64,000 nucleotides of DNA from Mycobacterium ahvazicum (lineage in GTDB: Bacteria; Actinomycetota; Actinomycetes; Mycobacteriales; Mycobacteriaceae), in NCBI RefSeq assembly GCF_900176255.2, contig NZ_FXEG02000001.1, positions 62,001 to 126,000 of the forward strand, in the 5' to 3' direction. Both the position numbers and the translations under genes were made by a program. Numbering within the stretch: the first letter of the stretch is position 1; each line of letters starts with the position of its first letter. Under the pieces are notes generated by a model. That model had not been told where the DNA came from and made no database searches. It saw only the letters and a list, made by a program, of their open reading frames with translations. Positions 1 through 8,020 of the stretch are shown here, one piece after another.

Positions 1-238
1 GGAAGGTCGTCGGCTCGCCGCTCAGCACGGACCGATTGAGCTCAGGACTGCACACCAGCACAGACGGCCGGCCCAGGACGGAGACCGCGATGACGTCGCC
101 GTAGTGCTTGCGCAGCCAAGGCGTGATGCGATCCCGATGGGAGAACAGTGCGGTCTGCACCACGCCGGGCACCCGCGGGCCGGGTGGAAGCGGCAGCTGC
201 GCGAGTCGATCGGTCGCGGCCGGCGTCGTCTGGCTCAT
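1..238 (-). CDS. Cytochrome P450, N-terminal part (cut by window edge)
   Basis: Reading the minus strand from an ATG at 238 gives the beginning of a cytochrome P450, a haem monooxygenase. The visible 79 residues hold the proline-rich PPGPR hinge and the first beta-sheet region (GDVIAVSVLGRPSVLVCSPE), both typical of P450 N-termini. The haem-binding cysteine region lies outside the window, so substrate and subfamily cannot be judged. The TetR gene starting at 931 lies upstream on the same strand, about 120 bases before this start, so the two may be co-transcribed. Confidence 0.8.
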   Translation of the reverse strand, partial: MSQTTPAATDRLAQLPLPPGPRVPGVVQTALFSHRDRITPWLRKHYGDVIAVSVLGRPSVLVCSPELNRSVLSGEPTTF

Positions 239-361
239 GTCAACTCACCCAAACGGTGCGGAACATCGGCGCCTCCTCGGGGCTTTCGACGCCCACTCAG
301 CCTACCGAGCATCCGCCGGTGCCGAATCTCGAGACGACGGTGCTGCGGCCTCACTGCGGCC

Positions 362-931
362 TCAGTGCGGTTCGGCCAGCCTGGCCATCTCGGCGAACAT
401 CGATTCGCGCAACTCCTCGCGAGACAGATCCTGCAGTCCCGTTGCCGCGCGCACGAACGGCTCGAACAACTGCCAACCCAGCAGCAGAGCGATCGCGTGC
501 GAGGCGCCGAGCCGGGCGCTCTCTTCGCTCTCGTGCTCGGGCCGAATGCCTTCCAGCAGCCGGGCCGCAGCGGGGAAGCTGGACTGCAGTTTGCCCGCTG
601 GAAACCCGTCGAGCAGGGCACGCGCGATGACCCGAAGGTGGATGGAGGTGGCCGCCTCCCTCTCCTCCGCGGACGCATCGCCGTCGGTCAGGGTAGCCAG
701 TTTCGCGGCCAGGTGATCGAGCACGGCAGCGACGAGCTTCTCTTTCGTCCCGAAATGGCGAAACACCAAGCCGTGGTTGACATGGGCCCTGGCTGCGATG
801 TCGCGAATCGACGCCGCCCCGGGCCCGCGCTCGGCGAACATCTCCGCCGCACTGTCCAGGATCGCGGCCGTCACCTCCGCGCGGCCGGTCGGAATGGGAG
901 CTGCATCGGGGCTTGCGCCGCGTGTAGTCAT
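362..931 (-). CDS. TetR-family transcriptional regulator
   Basis: This is a 189-residue protein, the usual TetR length. The N-terminal helix-turn-helix is clear (AAEMFAERGPGAASIRDIAARA, then HVNHGLVFRHFGTKEKLVAAV), followed by a helical ligand-binding domain with no recognisable specificity. Its ATG sits inside a near-perfect palindrome at 922-941, and a second palindrome lies at 949-964. It therefore probably represses itself and the divergent espB-like gene that starts 64 bases away. The P450 gene downstream on the same strand is another likely target. Confidence 0.9.
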   Translation of the reverse strand: MTTRGASPDAAPIPTGRAEVTAAILDSAAEMFAERGPGAASIRDIAARAHVNHGLVFRHFGTKEKLVAAVLDHLAAKLATLTDGDASAEEREAATSIHLRVIARALLDGFPAGKLQSSFPAAARLLEGIRPEHESEESARLGASHAIALLLGWQLFEPFVRAATGLQDLSREELRESMFAEMARLAEPH

Positions 932-941
932 ATGTCTACAC
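922..941. promoter_or_regulatory. Palindromic operator 1 (TetR/espB intergenic)
   Basis: GTGTAGTCATATGTCTACAC is a 20-base inverted repeat with one mismatched pair. It overlaps the TetR start codon at 929-931. The half-site GTAGTCA is shared with operator 2, which is the expected pattern for an autoregulating TetR repressor. Confidence 0.6.
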
Positions 942-948
942 TATCACC

Positions 949-964
949 GTAGTCACTTGACTAC
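949..964. promoter_or_regulatory. Palindromic operator 2 (TetR/espB intergenic)
   Basis: GTAGTCACTTGACTAC has 7-base arms and a 2-base centre, all pairs matching outside the centre. It lies 32 bases before the espB-like start codon, where a bound repressor would block that promoter. Confidence 0.6.
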
Positions 965-995
965 ACCAACGAAACTCCGAGGGGAACGATCTGCC

Positions 996-2420
996 ATGAC
1001 ACAGCCGCAGACGCTGAGCGTGGAGTACGAGGAGCTGATGGCCCGAGCCGACGAGCTGGAGGCCCCGATCCCGGGCTTGCCTACCGAAAACCCCCAGGCC
1101 CCGTGCGTCCTACCGATGGTGATCACAGCGGCGGCTCAACTCGCGCTGTCCGCCGACAACATGCGGATCTACCTGGAAGCCGGCCAACGAGAGTGGGAAG
1201 CTCTGGCCGAGTCCCTGCGCAATGCCGCCAAGGCCTATGAAGAGGTCGACACCGGCGCCGCGGTGGCCGTCGACGGCGGCGATGAGTCCGTGTCGGCGGT
1301 GACGACCGGAACCCAGATGAAAAGCATCGCCCCGCCGCCGCTCACCGACACGCAAATCGCTGCAGCAGGCGAAGAGGCGCCGTACCGCGACGTCAAAGAG
1401 GCAGCGCAGGAGATCAGCGAACCCGATCAGGGCGCGGGGTTCACCAGCTTCGCCGATGCGTGGACCGCGTATCAGCGGGCGTTGTTGGAGGCCGCGTATC
1501 GGTTCCGGCCCTTCGAGTCCTGGGAGGGCGACGCGCGCTACGCGGTAGAGGCGAACTTCGACCAGCAACGGGCGTGGCTGTACCAAATGGCGGATCTGTG
1601 CGGCCTGATGGCGACCCAGGCCCGCGGCGTCGTATCGACGCAAAGTTGGGCGCTTCCGGAGCATCCCACGGTGCAACAGGTCGAGGACCTCGACTACCTC
1701 TGGTACCAGTGGCAGACCACCTATCCCTGGAAGATGCAGTGGTCCGACCTCAAGCCCGTGCTGGAAGAGGAGTACGCCGCGCTGCAGGAGAGGTCCGAAC
1801 AGGTGCTGGGCGAATACGAGCAGCGGGCCGCTTTGCCGCTGCCGCCGATCAGTCCGCCGATGGCTCCCGCCGCCGGTGCCGTCGTGCCACCGATCGACCC
1901 CGGGGCCTACGACGTCGGTCCCGGCACCGAAACGCCCTATTCCGACTCTCCCTACGGGGAGCTGCCAACGGCAGAGAACCGATCGGAGTTGGGTGCCATG
2001 CCCGCTGCCGAGACGGCCGCGACGCCGACCGACGCGACCCCGGGCAGTGCTCCAACCGCGGTGCCGGACCCGTCGAAAGCGGCCGGCATGAAACCCGCGT
2101 CGGCCGGTGGCGCCGGGATACCGCCGCTGCGATCGGTCCCCTTGATGCCACTGCAGGCGCCGGCCGAAGGAGGAGGGGGCCTCCGGCCGGCGCCGGCAGC
2201 ACTTACGCCAGCGGCACTGGGCCGCGTTATGCCGGGGGGCGCAGGCGCGATGGGCGCGGGCGGCATGGGCGTGCCGCCGATGGGTGCGCATGGCGGCCAG
2301 GGACAACAGGCCGGCAAGGGCAAACGCCGGCAGGCCGACGCATCGATCTACACCGAGAACCGCGCCTGGACCGAGGCCATCCTCGGCCGGCGCCGACCGA
2401 AGGATGCCGCAGACCACTGA
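996..2420 (+). CDS. espB: EspB-like ESX-1 secretion-associated protein
   Basis: The 474-residue protein matches EspB along its length. It has an N-terminal helical PE-like part (LSADNMRIYLEAGQ, then SLRNAAKAYEEVD with the YxxxD-type secretion signal YEEVD), a PPE-like part with a WxG turn (SWEGDARYAVEANFDQQ), a long Pro/Ala/Gly-rich low-complexity segment, and the EspB-type C-terminus (YTENRAWTEAILGRRR). EspB is secreted by the ESX-1 type VII system and forms ring oligomers. The ATG at 996 is preceded by GAGGGGAAC; an in-frame extension to 777 runs back through the TetR gene and is rejected. No esx, ecc or mycP gene is nearby, so this is an orphan paralogue placed under a TetR regulator. Confidence 0.88.
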   Translation: MTQPQTLSVEYEELMARADELEAPIPGLPTENPQAPCVLPMVITAAAQLALSADNMRIYLEAGQREWEALAESLRNAAKAYEEVDTGAAVAVDGGDESVSAVTTGTQMKSIAPPPLTDTQIAAAGEEAPYRDVKEAAQEISEPDQGAGFTSFADAWTAYQRALLEAAYRFRPFESWEGDARYAVEANFDQQRAWLYQMADLCGLMATQARGVVSTQSWALPEHPTVQQVEDLDYLWYQWQTTYPWKMQWSDLKPVLEEEYAALQERSEQVLGEYEQRAALPLPPISPPMAPAAGAVVPPIDPGAYDVGPGTETPYSDSPYGELPTAENRSELGAMPAAETAATPTDATPGSAPTAVPDPSKAAGMKPASAGGAGIPPLRSVPLMPLQAPAEGGGGLRPAPAALTPAALGRVMPGGAGAMGAGGMGVPPMGAHGGQGQQAGKGKRRQADASIYTENRAWTEAILGRRRPKDAADH

Positions 2421-2430
2421 GGGAAAGAGG

Positions 2431-2494
2431 GAGCGGGCCTTCTTCAGAGGTTGTTGGTCGCGGGGTGCCAGCAACCTCCGGCGGAGGCCCGCTC
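2431..2494 (+). terminator. Two-tier hairpin after espB-like gene
   Basis: Outer arms GAGCGGGCCT (2431-2440) and AGGCCCGCTC (2485-2494) are perfectly complementary. Inside them, GAGGTTGTTGG (2447-2457) pairs with CCAGCAACCTC (2468-2478) through one wobble. A 6x6 internal loop separates the two stems and a 10-base loop caps them. It starts 11 bases after the stop codon, so a terminator is likely, but the length would also suit a structured 3' RNA. Confidence 0.55.
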
Positions 2495-2564
2495 TCGTAT
2501 GCTCACCCGAGCTCCCAGCAAGCCGACGTAACCTCGCGCAGGAAAACATGGGAGCGGACGGAAG

Positions 2565-3611
2565 GTGGGCCAATTGTCTGCGGAAGTTGACCACCGATAC
2601 GTGATCGTCGGCGCCGGCGCGATCGGCGGCACCGTGGGTGGGGTGCTGGCCCGCGCCGGTATCCCAACGGTGTTGGTCGCGCGCGGCCGGCATGCCGAGG
2701 TCTTAGCCGCTGAAGGCATCACGCTCAAGACGCCCGACGGCGCCTTCCGTACCGCGGTCAGCACGGCGCGAGGACCCGACGACATTCGGTTGACCGATCG
2801 TGACGTCCTGGTGTTCGCCACCAAGACCCAGCAACTCGATGCGGCACTACAGGAATGGGTCGACCGACCCGTCCATGGCCCGGGCGGTGGCACCGCGGGT
2901 GAGCGACTGCCGGCGATGACCGCACTCAACGGCGTTGCCGCAGAAGAGAAAGCGCTGCGCTACTTTCGCCGGGTATTCGGGGTGTGCGTGTGGTTGCCCG
3001 CCGTGCACCTGGAACCGGGTGAGGTCATCGTGCGAGCGTGGCCGGTGGTCGGGCAGTTCCACATTTCGCGGTGGCCCGCGGCGCTGTGCACGCGGGAGGA
3101 CGCCGACCTGCTTTCCGCCCTCGCGGAATCCTGGACAGCGGCCGGCGTGCTGGTCCGCACGCCCGACGACGTCGCCCCATGGAAGTACAACAAGCTGCTG
3201 AGCAACCTCGGCAACGCCGTGGGCGCCCTCACCGGCGACACGGCCGGCGAGATAGTGGCCGCGCTGCGACGCGAGGGCGAAAACGTATTGCGGCACGCGG
3301 GAATCGAATTCGTCTCGTTCGAGGTCTCGACGGCCACCCGGGCCGACGGGCCGACGATACGGCTGGTGCCCGGATCGAACACCGGACCGAGCAATTCCAC
3401 CTGGCAATCGCTGAGCCGCCAGACCGGTAACGTGGAGACCGACTTCCTCAACGGCGAGATCGTCCGGCTCGCTCATCAACACGGCATCGAAGCCCCCCTG
3501 AACACCGCCTTAGCCCGCGCTGCCCGGGCAACGGTCCTCAGTGGCCAGGGTCCCGGACGCTATTCGGCCGAGCAGCTGGCACAACTGGTGGGGGTCGACA
3601 GAATCGGCTGA
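2565..3611 (+). CDS. Ketopantoate reductase-like (ApbA/PanE family) oxidoreductase
   Basis: A 348-residue protein with an N-terminal Rossmann nucleotide-binding fold (YVIVGAGAIGGTVGGVLARAG) and a C-terminal helical domain containing KYNKLLSNLGNAV, the family's substrate-lysine region. ApbA/PanE enzymes reduce 2-dehydropantoate with NADPH in pantothenate synthesis, but many actinobacterial paralogues act on other 2-keto acids. No pantothenate genes are nearby, so the exact substrate is open. The GTG at 2565 follows GGACGGAAG; a GTG at codon 13 would also keep the Rossmann motif. Confidence 0.82.
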   Translation: MGQLSAEVDHRYVIVGAGAIGGTVGGVLARAGIPTVLVARGRHAEVLAAEGITLKTPDGAFRTAVSTARGPDDIRLTDRDVLVFATKTQQLDAALQEWVDRPVHGPGGGTAGERLPAMTALNGVAAEEKALRYFRRVFGVCVWLPAVHLEPGEVIVRAWPVVGQFHISRWPAALCTREDADLLSALAESWTAAGVLVRTPDDVAPWKYNKLLSNLGNAVGALTGDTAGEIVAALRREGENVLRHAGIEFVSFEVSTATRADGPTIRLVPGSNTGPSNSTWQSLSRQTGNVETDFLNGEIVRLAHQHGIEAPLNTALARAARATVLSGQGPGRYSAEQLAQLVGVDRIG

Positions 3612-3618
3612 CGGCCAA

Positions 3619-5094
3619 CTACTTTGCTAGACAGTCGAGTTCACGACCCGTCCAACGCGCGAGCGCCTCCGCGCCCGCGGTCCGGTCGGTTGAGGCACCC
3701 GCCCAGGCGATGTAGCCGTCGGGACGCACCAATACTGCCGGTCCCTCGTCGGCCCGCTCGGCCTGCGCGAGTCCCGCCGCGTCGATCGGGTCCGCGCCCC
3801 GCTCGCGGATGAAGACGAACCCGGGCAGGCGCTGCAGCTCGGTGAGCCTGCCGTGCCGCAACGGAATCTGCGTGGCACGGGTGCCTACCAACGAACTTTC
3901 GCCCTTGTGGTGGGGATACCGCAGCGTTGTTCCGGCGAAGCCCCCGGCGATCGCGTCACGCACGCGGGGAACGCGAAGAATGTTGGGCGCCAGTAGATTT
4001 CGAACGGCGCGAGCGACTGGCTGGTGGAGTTTGATGCCGCGGGCCATCAAGCCGGACTGCAGCAGCACTCGTTTGCCGATCGGATGACGCTCGTCGTGGT
4101 AGGTGTCCAGCACGGCGTCGTCCGCGCCGGTGAGCGCCGCGTCGATCTTCCATGCGAGGTTGGCCGCGTCCTGGATGCCGGTGTTCATGCCCTGACCGCC
4201 CATCGGGGAGTGGACGTGTGCGGCGTCGCCGGCCAGGAACACTCGCCCGTGCCGATACTGCGCGACTTGGCGTTCGTCGCAATGGAATCGGGACTTCCAG
4301 CCCACGTTGAGCAAGCCGGGATCGGGATCTATCGCCCGGGCCAGGATGCCGCCGATCTCGTCGGAGTCGACGGGCACGTTGTCGGGTTGCTGATTCGTGC
4401 GATCCCAGACCATCGCGCGGTACCACGCACCGCTGGCATCGCGATCATCGTAGGGGGCCAGAAACGCGAACTCGTTGCGAGTACTGCCCAGCGTCAGGCC
4501 GCGCCCGGCGGGTCCGTGCGCGAGCAACACATCGGCCAGGACGATCGACGACAGGATCGTGCGGCCGGGGAAGTCCGCACCCACCAATGCGCGCACCGTG
4601 CTGTGCGCACCGTCGGCACCGATCACATACTTTGCCCGCCAACGGGTGTGCGGCCCCGCTTCGTCGCCGTGCGGTCGCACGGTCACCGTCACGCCGTCGT
4701 CGTCCTGGTCGAGGCCGATGACTTCGACACCACGTCGGACGCCGGCGCCCTGCGCGGCGGCGTAGTCGGCCAGTGCCCGATCGACATTGGTCTGCGGCGT
4801 GATCATCGCGAATTGATACGGCGAGTCGAGGTGGGTGAGGTCGATGCGGGCACCGCCGAAAATCGTGACGCCCGGTGCCTGATGCGAACGCGCTAAGAGG
4901 TCTGCGGCGAGCCCCCGGGCGTCGAGGACCTCTAGCGTGCGGGCCATGGTGGCGAAGGCCCGGCTGGACGGGTTGACCGTGGGCCACCTCTCCAGCACGG
5001 TGACCGAGCGGCCTGAGCGAGCGAGATCACCGGCGGCGGTCAGTCCAGTCGGTCCGGCGCCGACGACGAGCACATCGACGTGGTGGACAGTCAT
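3619..5094 (-). CDS. FAD-dependent aromatic monooxygenase (PheA/TfdB type)
   Basis: A 491-residue class A flavoprotein monooxygenase. It has the FAD-binding GxGxxG (VLVVGAGPTGLTAAGDLA), the middle DG motif (YVIGADGAHSTVRALVG) and the second FAD motif (GRVFLAGDAAHVHSPMGGQG). The C-terminal thioredoxin-like tail is also present (ALVRPDGYIAWAG is close to what I read at the end). Such enzymes hydroxylate phenolic or polyketide-like rings using NAD(P)H and O2. The ATG at 5094 overlaps the preceding gene's stop by four bases (ATGA), so the two are translationally coupled. A longer in-frame reading to 5727 overruns the upstream gene and is rejected. Confidence 0.9.
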   Translation of the reverse strand: MTVHHVDVLVVGAGPTGLTAAGDLARSGRSVTVLERWPTVNPSSRAFATMARTLEVLDARGLAADLLARSHQAPGVTIFGGARIDLTHLDSPYQFAMITPQTNVDRALADYAAAQGAGVRRGVEVIGLDQDDDGVTVTVRPHGDEAGPHTRWRAKYVIGADGAHSTVRALVGADFPGRTILSSIVLADVLLAHGPAGRGLTLGSTRNEFAFLAPYDDRDASGAWYRAMVWDRTNQQPDNVPVDSDEIGGILARAIDPDPGLLNVGWKSRFHCDERQVAQYRHGRVFLAGDAAHVHSPMGGQGMNTGIQDAANLAWKIDAALTGADDAVLDTYHDERHPIGKRVLLQSGLMARGIKLHQPVARAVRNLLAPNILRVPRVRDAIAGGFAGTTLRYPHHKGESSLVGTRATQIPLRHGRLTELQRLPGFVFIRERGADPIDAAGLAQAERADEGPAVLVRPDGYIAWAGASTDRTAGAEALARWTGRELDCLAK

Positions 5095-5498
5095 CGCGCC
5101 ACCGCTTCCGGGTGCGGGTACCAGCGGCGGATGTCGTCGGGCGTCGCTACGGCTGCGCGATTGAAGACGAAGCGGCAGTCGGGCTGGGTGATGTGTGCGG
5201 CGTTGACGATCGACTCGAACAGCAGCGTGTTGTTGGGGATCAGCCGCACGCCGGCACCGATGAGCACCGCGTCGTATCGCTTGGCCTCCAGCCAGGTGCG
5301 GGCTTTGTCGGCACCCGCATCGCCGAAGTCGATGAGGCAGTTGTCGACCTCGTAGCCCGCGTCGCGCAGCGCGGCCACGTTGTCGTTGTTCGCGGTGCGC
5401 AGCTTTTTCCGCGACAGGCCCGGGAATTGCGCGAAGTCGGGTGAGGAGTAGTCGATGACGTCGGGATCGAGTCCGATCTGGATTGCTGTGACGGCCAT
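5091..5498 (-). CDS. Conserved hypothetical protein coupled to FAD monooxygenase
   Basis: This 135-residue soluble protein (start MAVTAIQIG) has no motif I can name. Its alternating hydrophobic strands and helices (YDAVLIGAGVRLIPNNTLLFESIV) suggest a small alpha/beta fold. It is first in a two-gene operon with the FAD monooxygenase, sharing four bases with it, so it may be an accessory or substrate-handling partner. Two palindromes upstream, at 5512 and 5558, place it under the divergent TetR gene. An ATG six codons earlier is possible. Confidence 0.75.
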   Translation of the reverse strand: MAVTAIQIGLDPDVIDYSSPDFAQFPGLSRKKLRTANNDNVAALRDAGYEVDNCLIDFGDAGADKARTWLEAKRYDAVLIGAGVRLIPNNTLLFESIVNAAHITQPDCRFVFNRAAVATPDDIRRWYPHPEAVAR

Positions 5499-5511
5499 GG
5501 CCGTACCCCCG

Positions 5512-5527
5512 TTCAACAGTTGTTGAA
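5512..5527. promoter_or_regulatory. TetR operator copy 1 (TTCAACA-n2-TGTTGAA)
   Basis: TTCAACAGTTGTTGAA is a 7-2-7 palindrome 13 bases upstream of the hypothetical/monooxygenase operon start. The same core recurs at 5558, and the pair sits between the operon and the divergent TetR gene. Confidence 0.7.
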
Positions 5528-5557
5528 ATCAAACGGTAGGCCGGAGCGCTGATGATG

Positions 5558-5571
5558 TCAACAATTGTTGA
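5558..5571. promoter_or_regulatory. TetR operator copy 2 (TCAACAATTGTTGA)
   Basis: A perfect 14-base palindrome with the same TCAACA/TGTTGA arms as the copy at 5512. It ends 13 bases before the TetR start at 5585 and so would serve autoregulation. Confidence 0.7.
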
Positions 5572-5584
5572 ATACACTTTCCCC

Positions 5585-6142
5585 ATGGCGCCCAGAGCCC
5601 GCGACGCAGCGGCCACCCGGTCGACGATCCTGACGACCGCTCGTTCGCAATTCGGGAACCACGGTTTCGAACGGACCACCATCCGATCGGTGGCGTCGGA
5701 GGCCGGCGTCGACCCGGCGCTCGTCATGCACTACTTCGGAAGCAAGGCAGAGCTTTTCGCCGCGGCCTCCCGATTCGACGTCAAGTTTCCCGACCTCACT
5801 GGCATTGCCCCCGAGCGCATCGCCGATCTGTTGTTGCCGCTGTTCATCGGCGTGTGGGGACCGGAAGGGCCGCTGCTGCCGCTGCTGCGCGCGGCGGCGA
5901 CCAACCGCACCGCCGCGGACGCGCTGCTCGCGATGTTCGTCGATCAGGTGACCCCGGCACTATCGGCGGTCGTCCCCGATCGCGCCCACGAGCGCGCCGC
6001 CCTGGTGGGATCGCAACTTCTCGGCCTCGCGACGGCCCGCTACATACTGTGCATCCCGTCCCTGGCCGACATGGACGACACCAGGCTCATCGAATGGCTG
6101 CGACCCGTGTTCGTGCACTACCTGGTGAATCCGGCACCATGA
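5585..6142 (+). CDS. TetR-family transcriptional regulator
   Basis: A 185-residue TetR protein. The helix-turn-helix reads ARSQFGNHGFERTTIRSVAS then GVDPALVMHYFGSKAELF, and the C-terminal half fits the common TetR C-terminal ligand-binding domain. The ATG at 5585 is chosen over an in-frame codon at 5552 because the operator at 5558-5571 would otherwise be coding. Its divergent position and the two shared palindromes make the FAD monooxygenase operon its probable target, presumably induced by a phenolic substrate. Confidence 0.9.
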   Translation: MAPRARDAAATRSTILTTARSQFGNHGFERTTIRSVASEAGVDPALVMHYFGSKAELFAAASRFDVKFPDLTGIAPERIADLLLPLFIGVWGPEGPLLPLLRAAATNRTAADALLAMFVDQVTPALSAVVPDRAHERAALVGSQLLGLATARYILCIPSLADMDDTRLIEWLRPVFVHYLVNPAP

Positions 6143-6146
6143 TCTG

Positions 6147-6569
6147 ATGCATCCCTTCCGGAAGGCGGTCGAGGACCGCGACGAGGCAGCCATCCAGGCC
6201 TTGCTGTCCGACAACGTGGTGTTCACCAGCCCGGTGGCGTTCAAGCCCTATGTCGGCAAGCCGATCACCGCGGCGATTCTGCGCGGCGTACTGCGGATCT
6301 TCGAGGGCTTCCACTACGTCCGCGAGATCACCGGCGCCGACGGCCGCGACCATGCGCTGATCTTCGAGACCGGCCTATCCGGGGCGCCCGGCGTCAAGAT
6401 CACCGGCTGCGACTTTCTGCATTTCGACGAGGACGGCCTGATCGACGACTTCATGGTGATGGTGCGTCCGCTGTCCGGCGCGACGGCGCTGTCCGAGGCG
6501 ATGGCCGCCCAGTTCGGCCGGATCCAGCAGGAGGCTGTCCAACTGGCCGAGAAGTTCGCCACCGCCTGA
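6147..6569 (+). CDS. SnoaL/NTF2-like fold protein
   Basis: A 140-residue protein starting MHPFRKAVEDRDEAAIQALL and containing the SnoaL pattern of a helical start, VVFTSPVAFKPYVGK, and later strands (CDFLHFDEDGLIDDFMVMVRP). Such cone-shaped folds act as small isomerases, cyclases or binding proteins. It begins four bases after the TetR stop and is probably in the same transcript, so it may serve the same aromatic pathway. No catalytic residues can be assigned with confidence. Confidence 0.8.
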   Translation: MHPFRKAVEDRDEAAIQALLSDNVVFTSPVAFKPYVGKPITAAILRGVLRIFEGFHYVREITGADGRDHALIFETGLSGAPGVKITGCDFLHFDEDGLIDDFMVMVRPLSGATALSEAMAAQFGRIQQEAVQLAEKFATA

Positions 6570-6577
6570 CAGCGGCG

Positions 6578-7093
6578 CTACTTCAGGACCGCACCGAGGA
6601 TCCCGACGCGCCCGGCGTCGGCTTCGCGGCGCAACACCGCGGTGGCCAGGTCGAACCGCACGCCAGGAACCGTTTCGTTGACGAACGGATTTCCGGTCCA
6701 CCAGGTGATGCGGCAGACCCGGTGAGTGATCCGCCAGCCGAGGGGAGTGCGTACCCACGCATCGTCGTACCAACCGCTGCCCTCCCAAAGGGGGTTGCCG
6801 TCGACGGCCTTGCGTACCAGCCGCCAGCCGCCGTTGCAGAAGCTGTGCGCGCGGTCTTGATCGACCTGGACCACATGGGTGGACATGGTGTGCTGGGTGG
6901 AATCGAAAGGGTCATGGAATGTGGCGAACTCGGACTTGAACCGCTCACGATCCGTCCAGCGCGATGCCGGACCGTAGTCGGCATCCACATCGTCGGCGAA
7001 GATCCGGTCGAACAGTTCCCAGCGCCGGGAATCGACGGCCAGGCCGTAGAGGTTCACCAATTGAGTGATCGCCGTAACGTCGCTGTCGGTCAT
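6578..7093 (-). CDS. SnoaL-like domain protein (ring-hydroxylase beta/ketosteroid-isomerase fold)
   Basis: A 171-residue protein beginning MTDSDVTAITQLVNLYGLAVDSRRW, the typical start of SnoaL_4 proteins (short helix, then FDRIFADDVDADYG). The later WRITHRVCRITWWTGNP strand is also typical. The family includes dehydratases, isomerases and non-catalytic binders. It is convergent with the previous SnoaL-like gene and divergent from the luciferase-fold gene at 7127 across 33 bases. The extended reading to 7366 runs into that gene and is rejected. Confidence 0.8.
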   Translation of the reverse strand: MTDSDVTAITQLVNLYGLAVDSRRWELFDRIFADDVDADYGPASRWTDRERFKSEFATFHDPFDSTQHTMSTHVVQVDQDRAHSFCNGGWRLVRKAVDGNPLWEGSGWYDDAWVRTPLGWRITHRVCRITWWTGNPFVNETVPGVRFDLATAVLRREADAGRVGILGAVLK

Positions 7094-7126
7094 GCTGCTG
7101 GATAGTAAGCGCGAAGGGAGACGCGG

Positions 7127-8008
7127 GTGAAGATTCGCTTCGGGGTCGGACTTGGTGCGGACAGCACACCGGACCAACTCGCCGGCATCGTCGATCATTT
7201 GGAGAGCGCCGGCGTCGACTCGCTGTGGTTCTCCGAACTTGTCTATGCACCAACGGTGGATCCGATGGTCGGGATGGCCTATGCGCTCGCCCGCACCACG
7301 CAGTTGAAGGTGGGCACTTCGGTCGCGGTGCTGCCGGGACGCCATCCGGTACTGGTGGCAAAACAACTGGCGTCGTTGGCGGCTATCGCACCCAAGCGGG
7401 TTCTTCCGGTCTTCGGTTTACGGTCGGCGATCCCGGCCGAGCGTGAGCTGTTCGCGGTCCCGGACGGAGAGCGCGCGGCGGTGTTCGACGAGTCGCTGCG
7501 GGTGCTGCGCTGGGCGCTGTCCGAGGATCCGGCCGGCTATCACGGCCAGTACTTTACCGTCAGCGGTGCGGCGATCACGCCGAAACCTTTTCCACCACTG
7601 GATATTTGGCTGGGTGGTTCGGCGCCGGCGGCATATCGCCGCATCGGCGCCCTGGCGGATGGCTGGTTGGGCAGCTTCCTCACCCCCGCCGAGGCGCGGG
7701 CGGGGCGCGAAGCGATCGAGCGCGCCGCCGATCAGGCCGGCCGCCAGATTGAGCCAGATCACTTCGGCATCTCATTGGGCGTAGGCGACGGCGAATTGTC
7801 ACCAGAGTTGGTCGCGGCGGCCCGCCGGCGTCGGCCCGACGTCGATCCCGCCGACCTGATCGCCGCGGACTGGGATCAGCTGCATCGCCAACTCGACGGC
7901 TATCTGGACGCGGGGTTGACGAAATTCGTCATTCGCCCGGCCGGCGCGGAGCCGGTGGAAGACTTCGTCGATCGATTCGTCGCCGAGCTGGCGGCCCGGC
8001 AGAACTGA
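7127..8008 (+). CDS. LLM-class (luciferase-like) F420-dependent oxidoreductase
   Basis: A 293-residue TIM-barrel protein of the luciferase-like monooxygenase superfamily. The start GVGLGADSTPDQLAGIVDHLESAGVD is followed by DSLWFSELVY, VGTSVAVLPGRHPVLVAKQLA and PLDIWLGGSAPAAYRRIGALADGWLG, the barrel motifs of mycobacterial F420-linked enzymes. These reduce or oxidise substrates with F420H2 or FMN; the substrate here is unknown. GTG start at 7127 follows GAAGGGAGA. Confidence 0.85.
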   Translation: MKIRFGVGLGADSTPDQLAGIVDHLESAGVDSLWFSELVYAPTVDPMVGMAYALARTTQLKVGTSVAVLPGRHPVLVAKQLASLAAIAPKRVLPVFGLRSAIPAERELFAVPDGERAAVFDESLRVLRWALSEDPAGYHGQYFTVSGAAITPKPFPPLDIWLGGSAPAAYRRIGALADGWLGSFLTPAEARAGREAIERAADQAGRQIEPDHFGISLGVGDGELSPELVAAARRRRPDVDPADLIAADWDQLHRQLDGYLDAGLTKFVIRPAGAEPVEDFVDRFVAELAARQN

Positions 8009-8020
8009 ACACGGCTGCGC

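Noticed and set aside
777..995. 73-codon N-terminal extension of the espB-like gene
   Set aside because: It overlaps the TetR gene and both operators; ATG 996 has a ribosome site and matches the EspB N-terminus.
5095..5727. N-terminal extension of the FAD monooxygenase to 702 residues
   Set aside because: It runs through the coupled hypothetical gene and the operators; the FAD motif begins right after ATG 5094.
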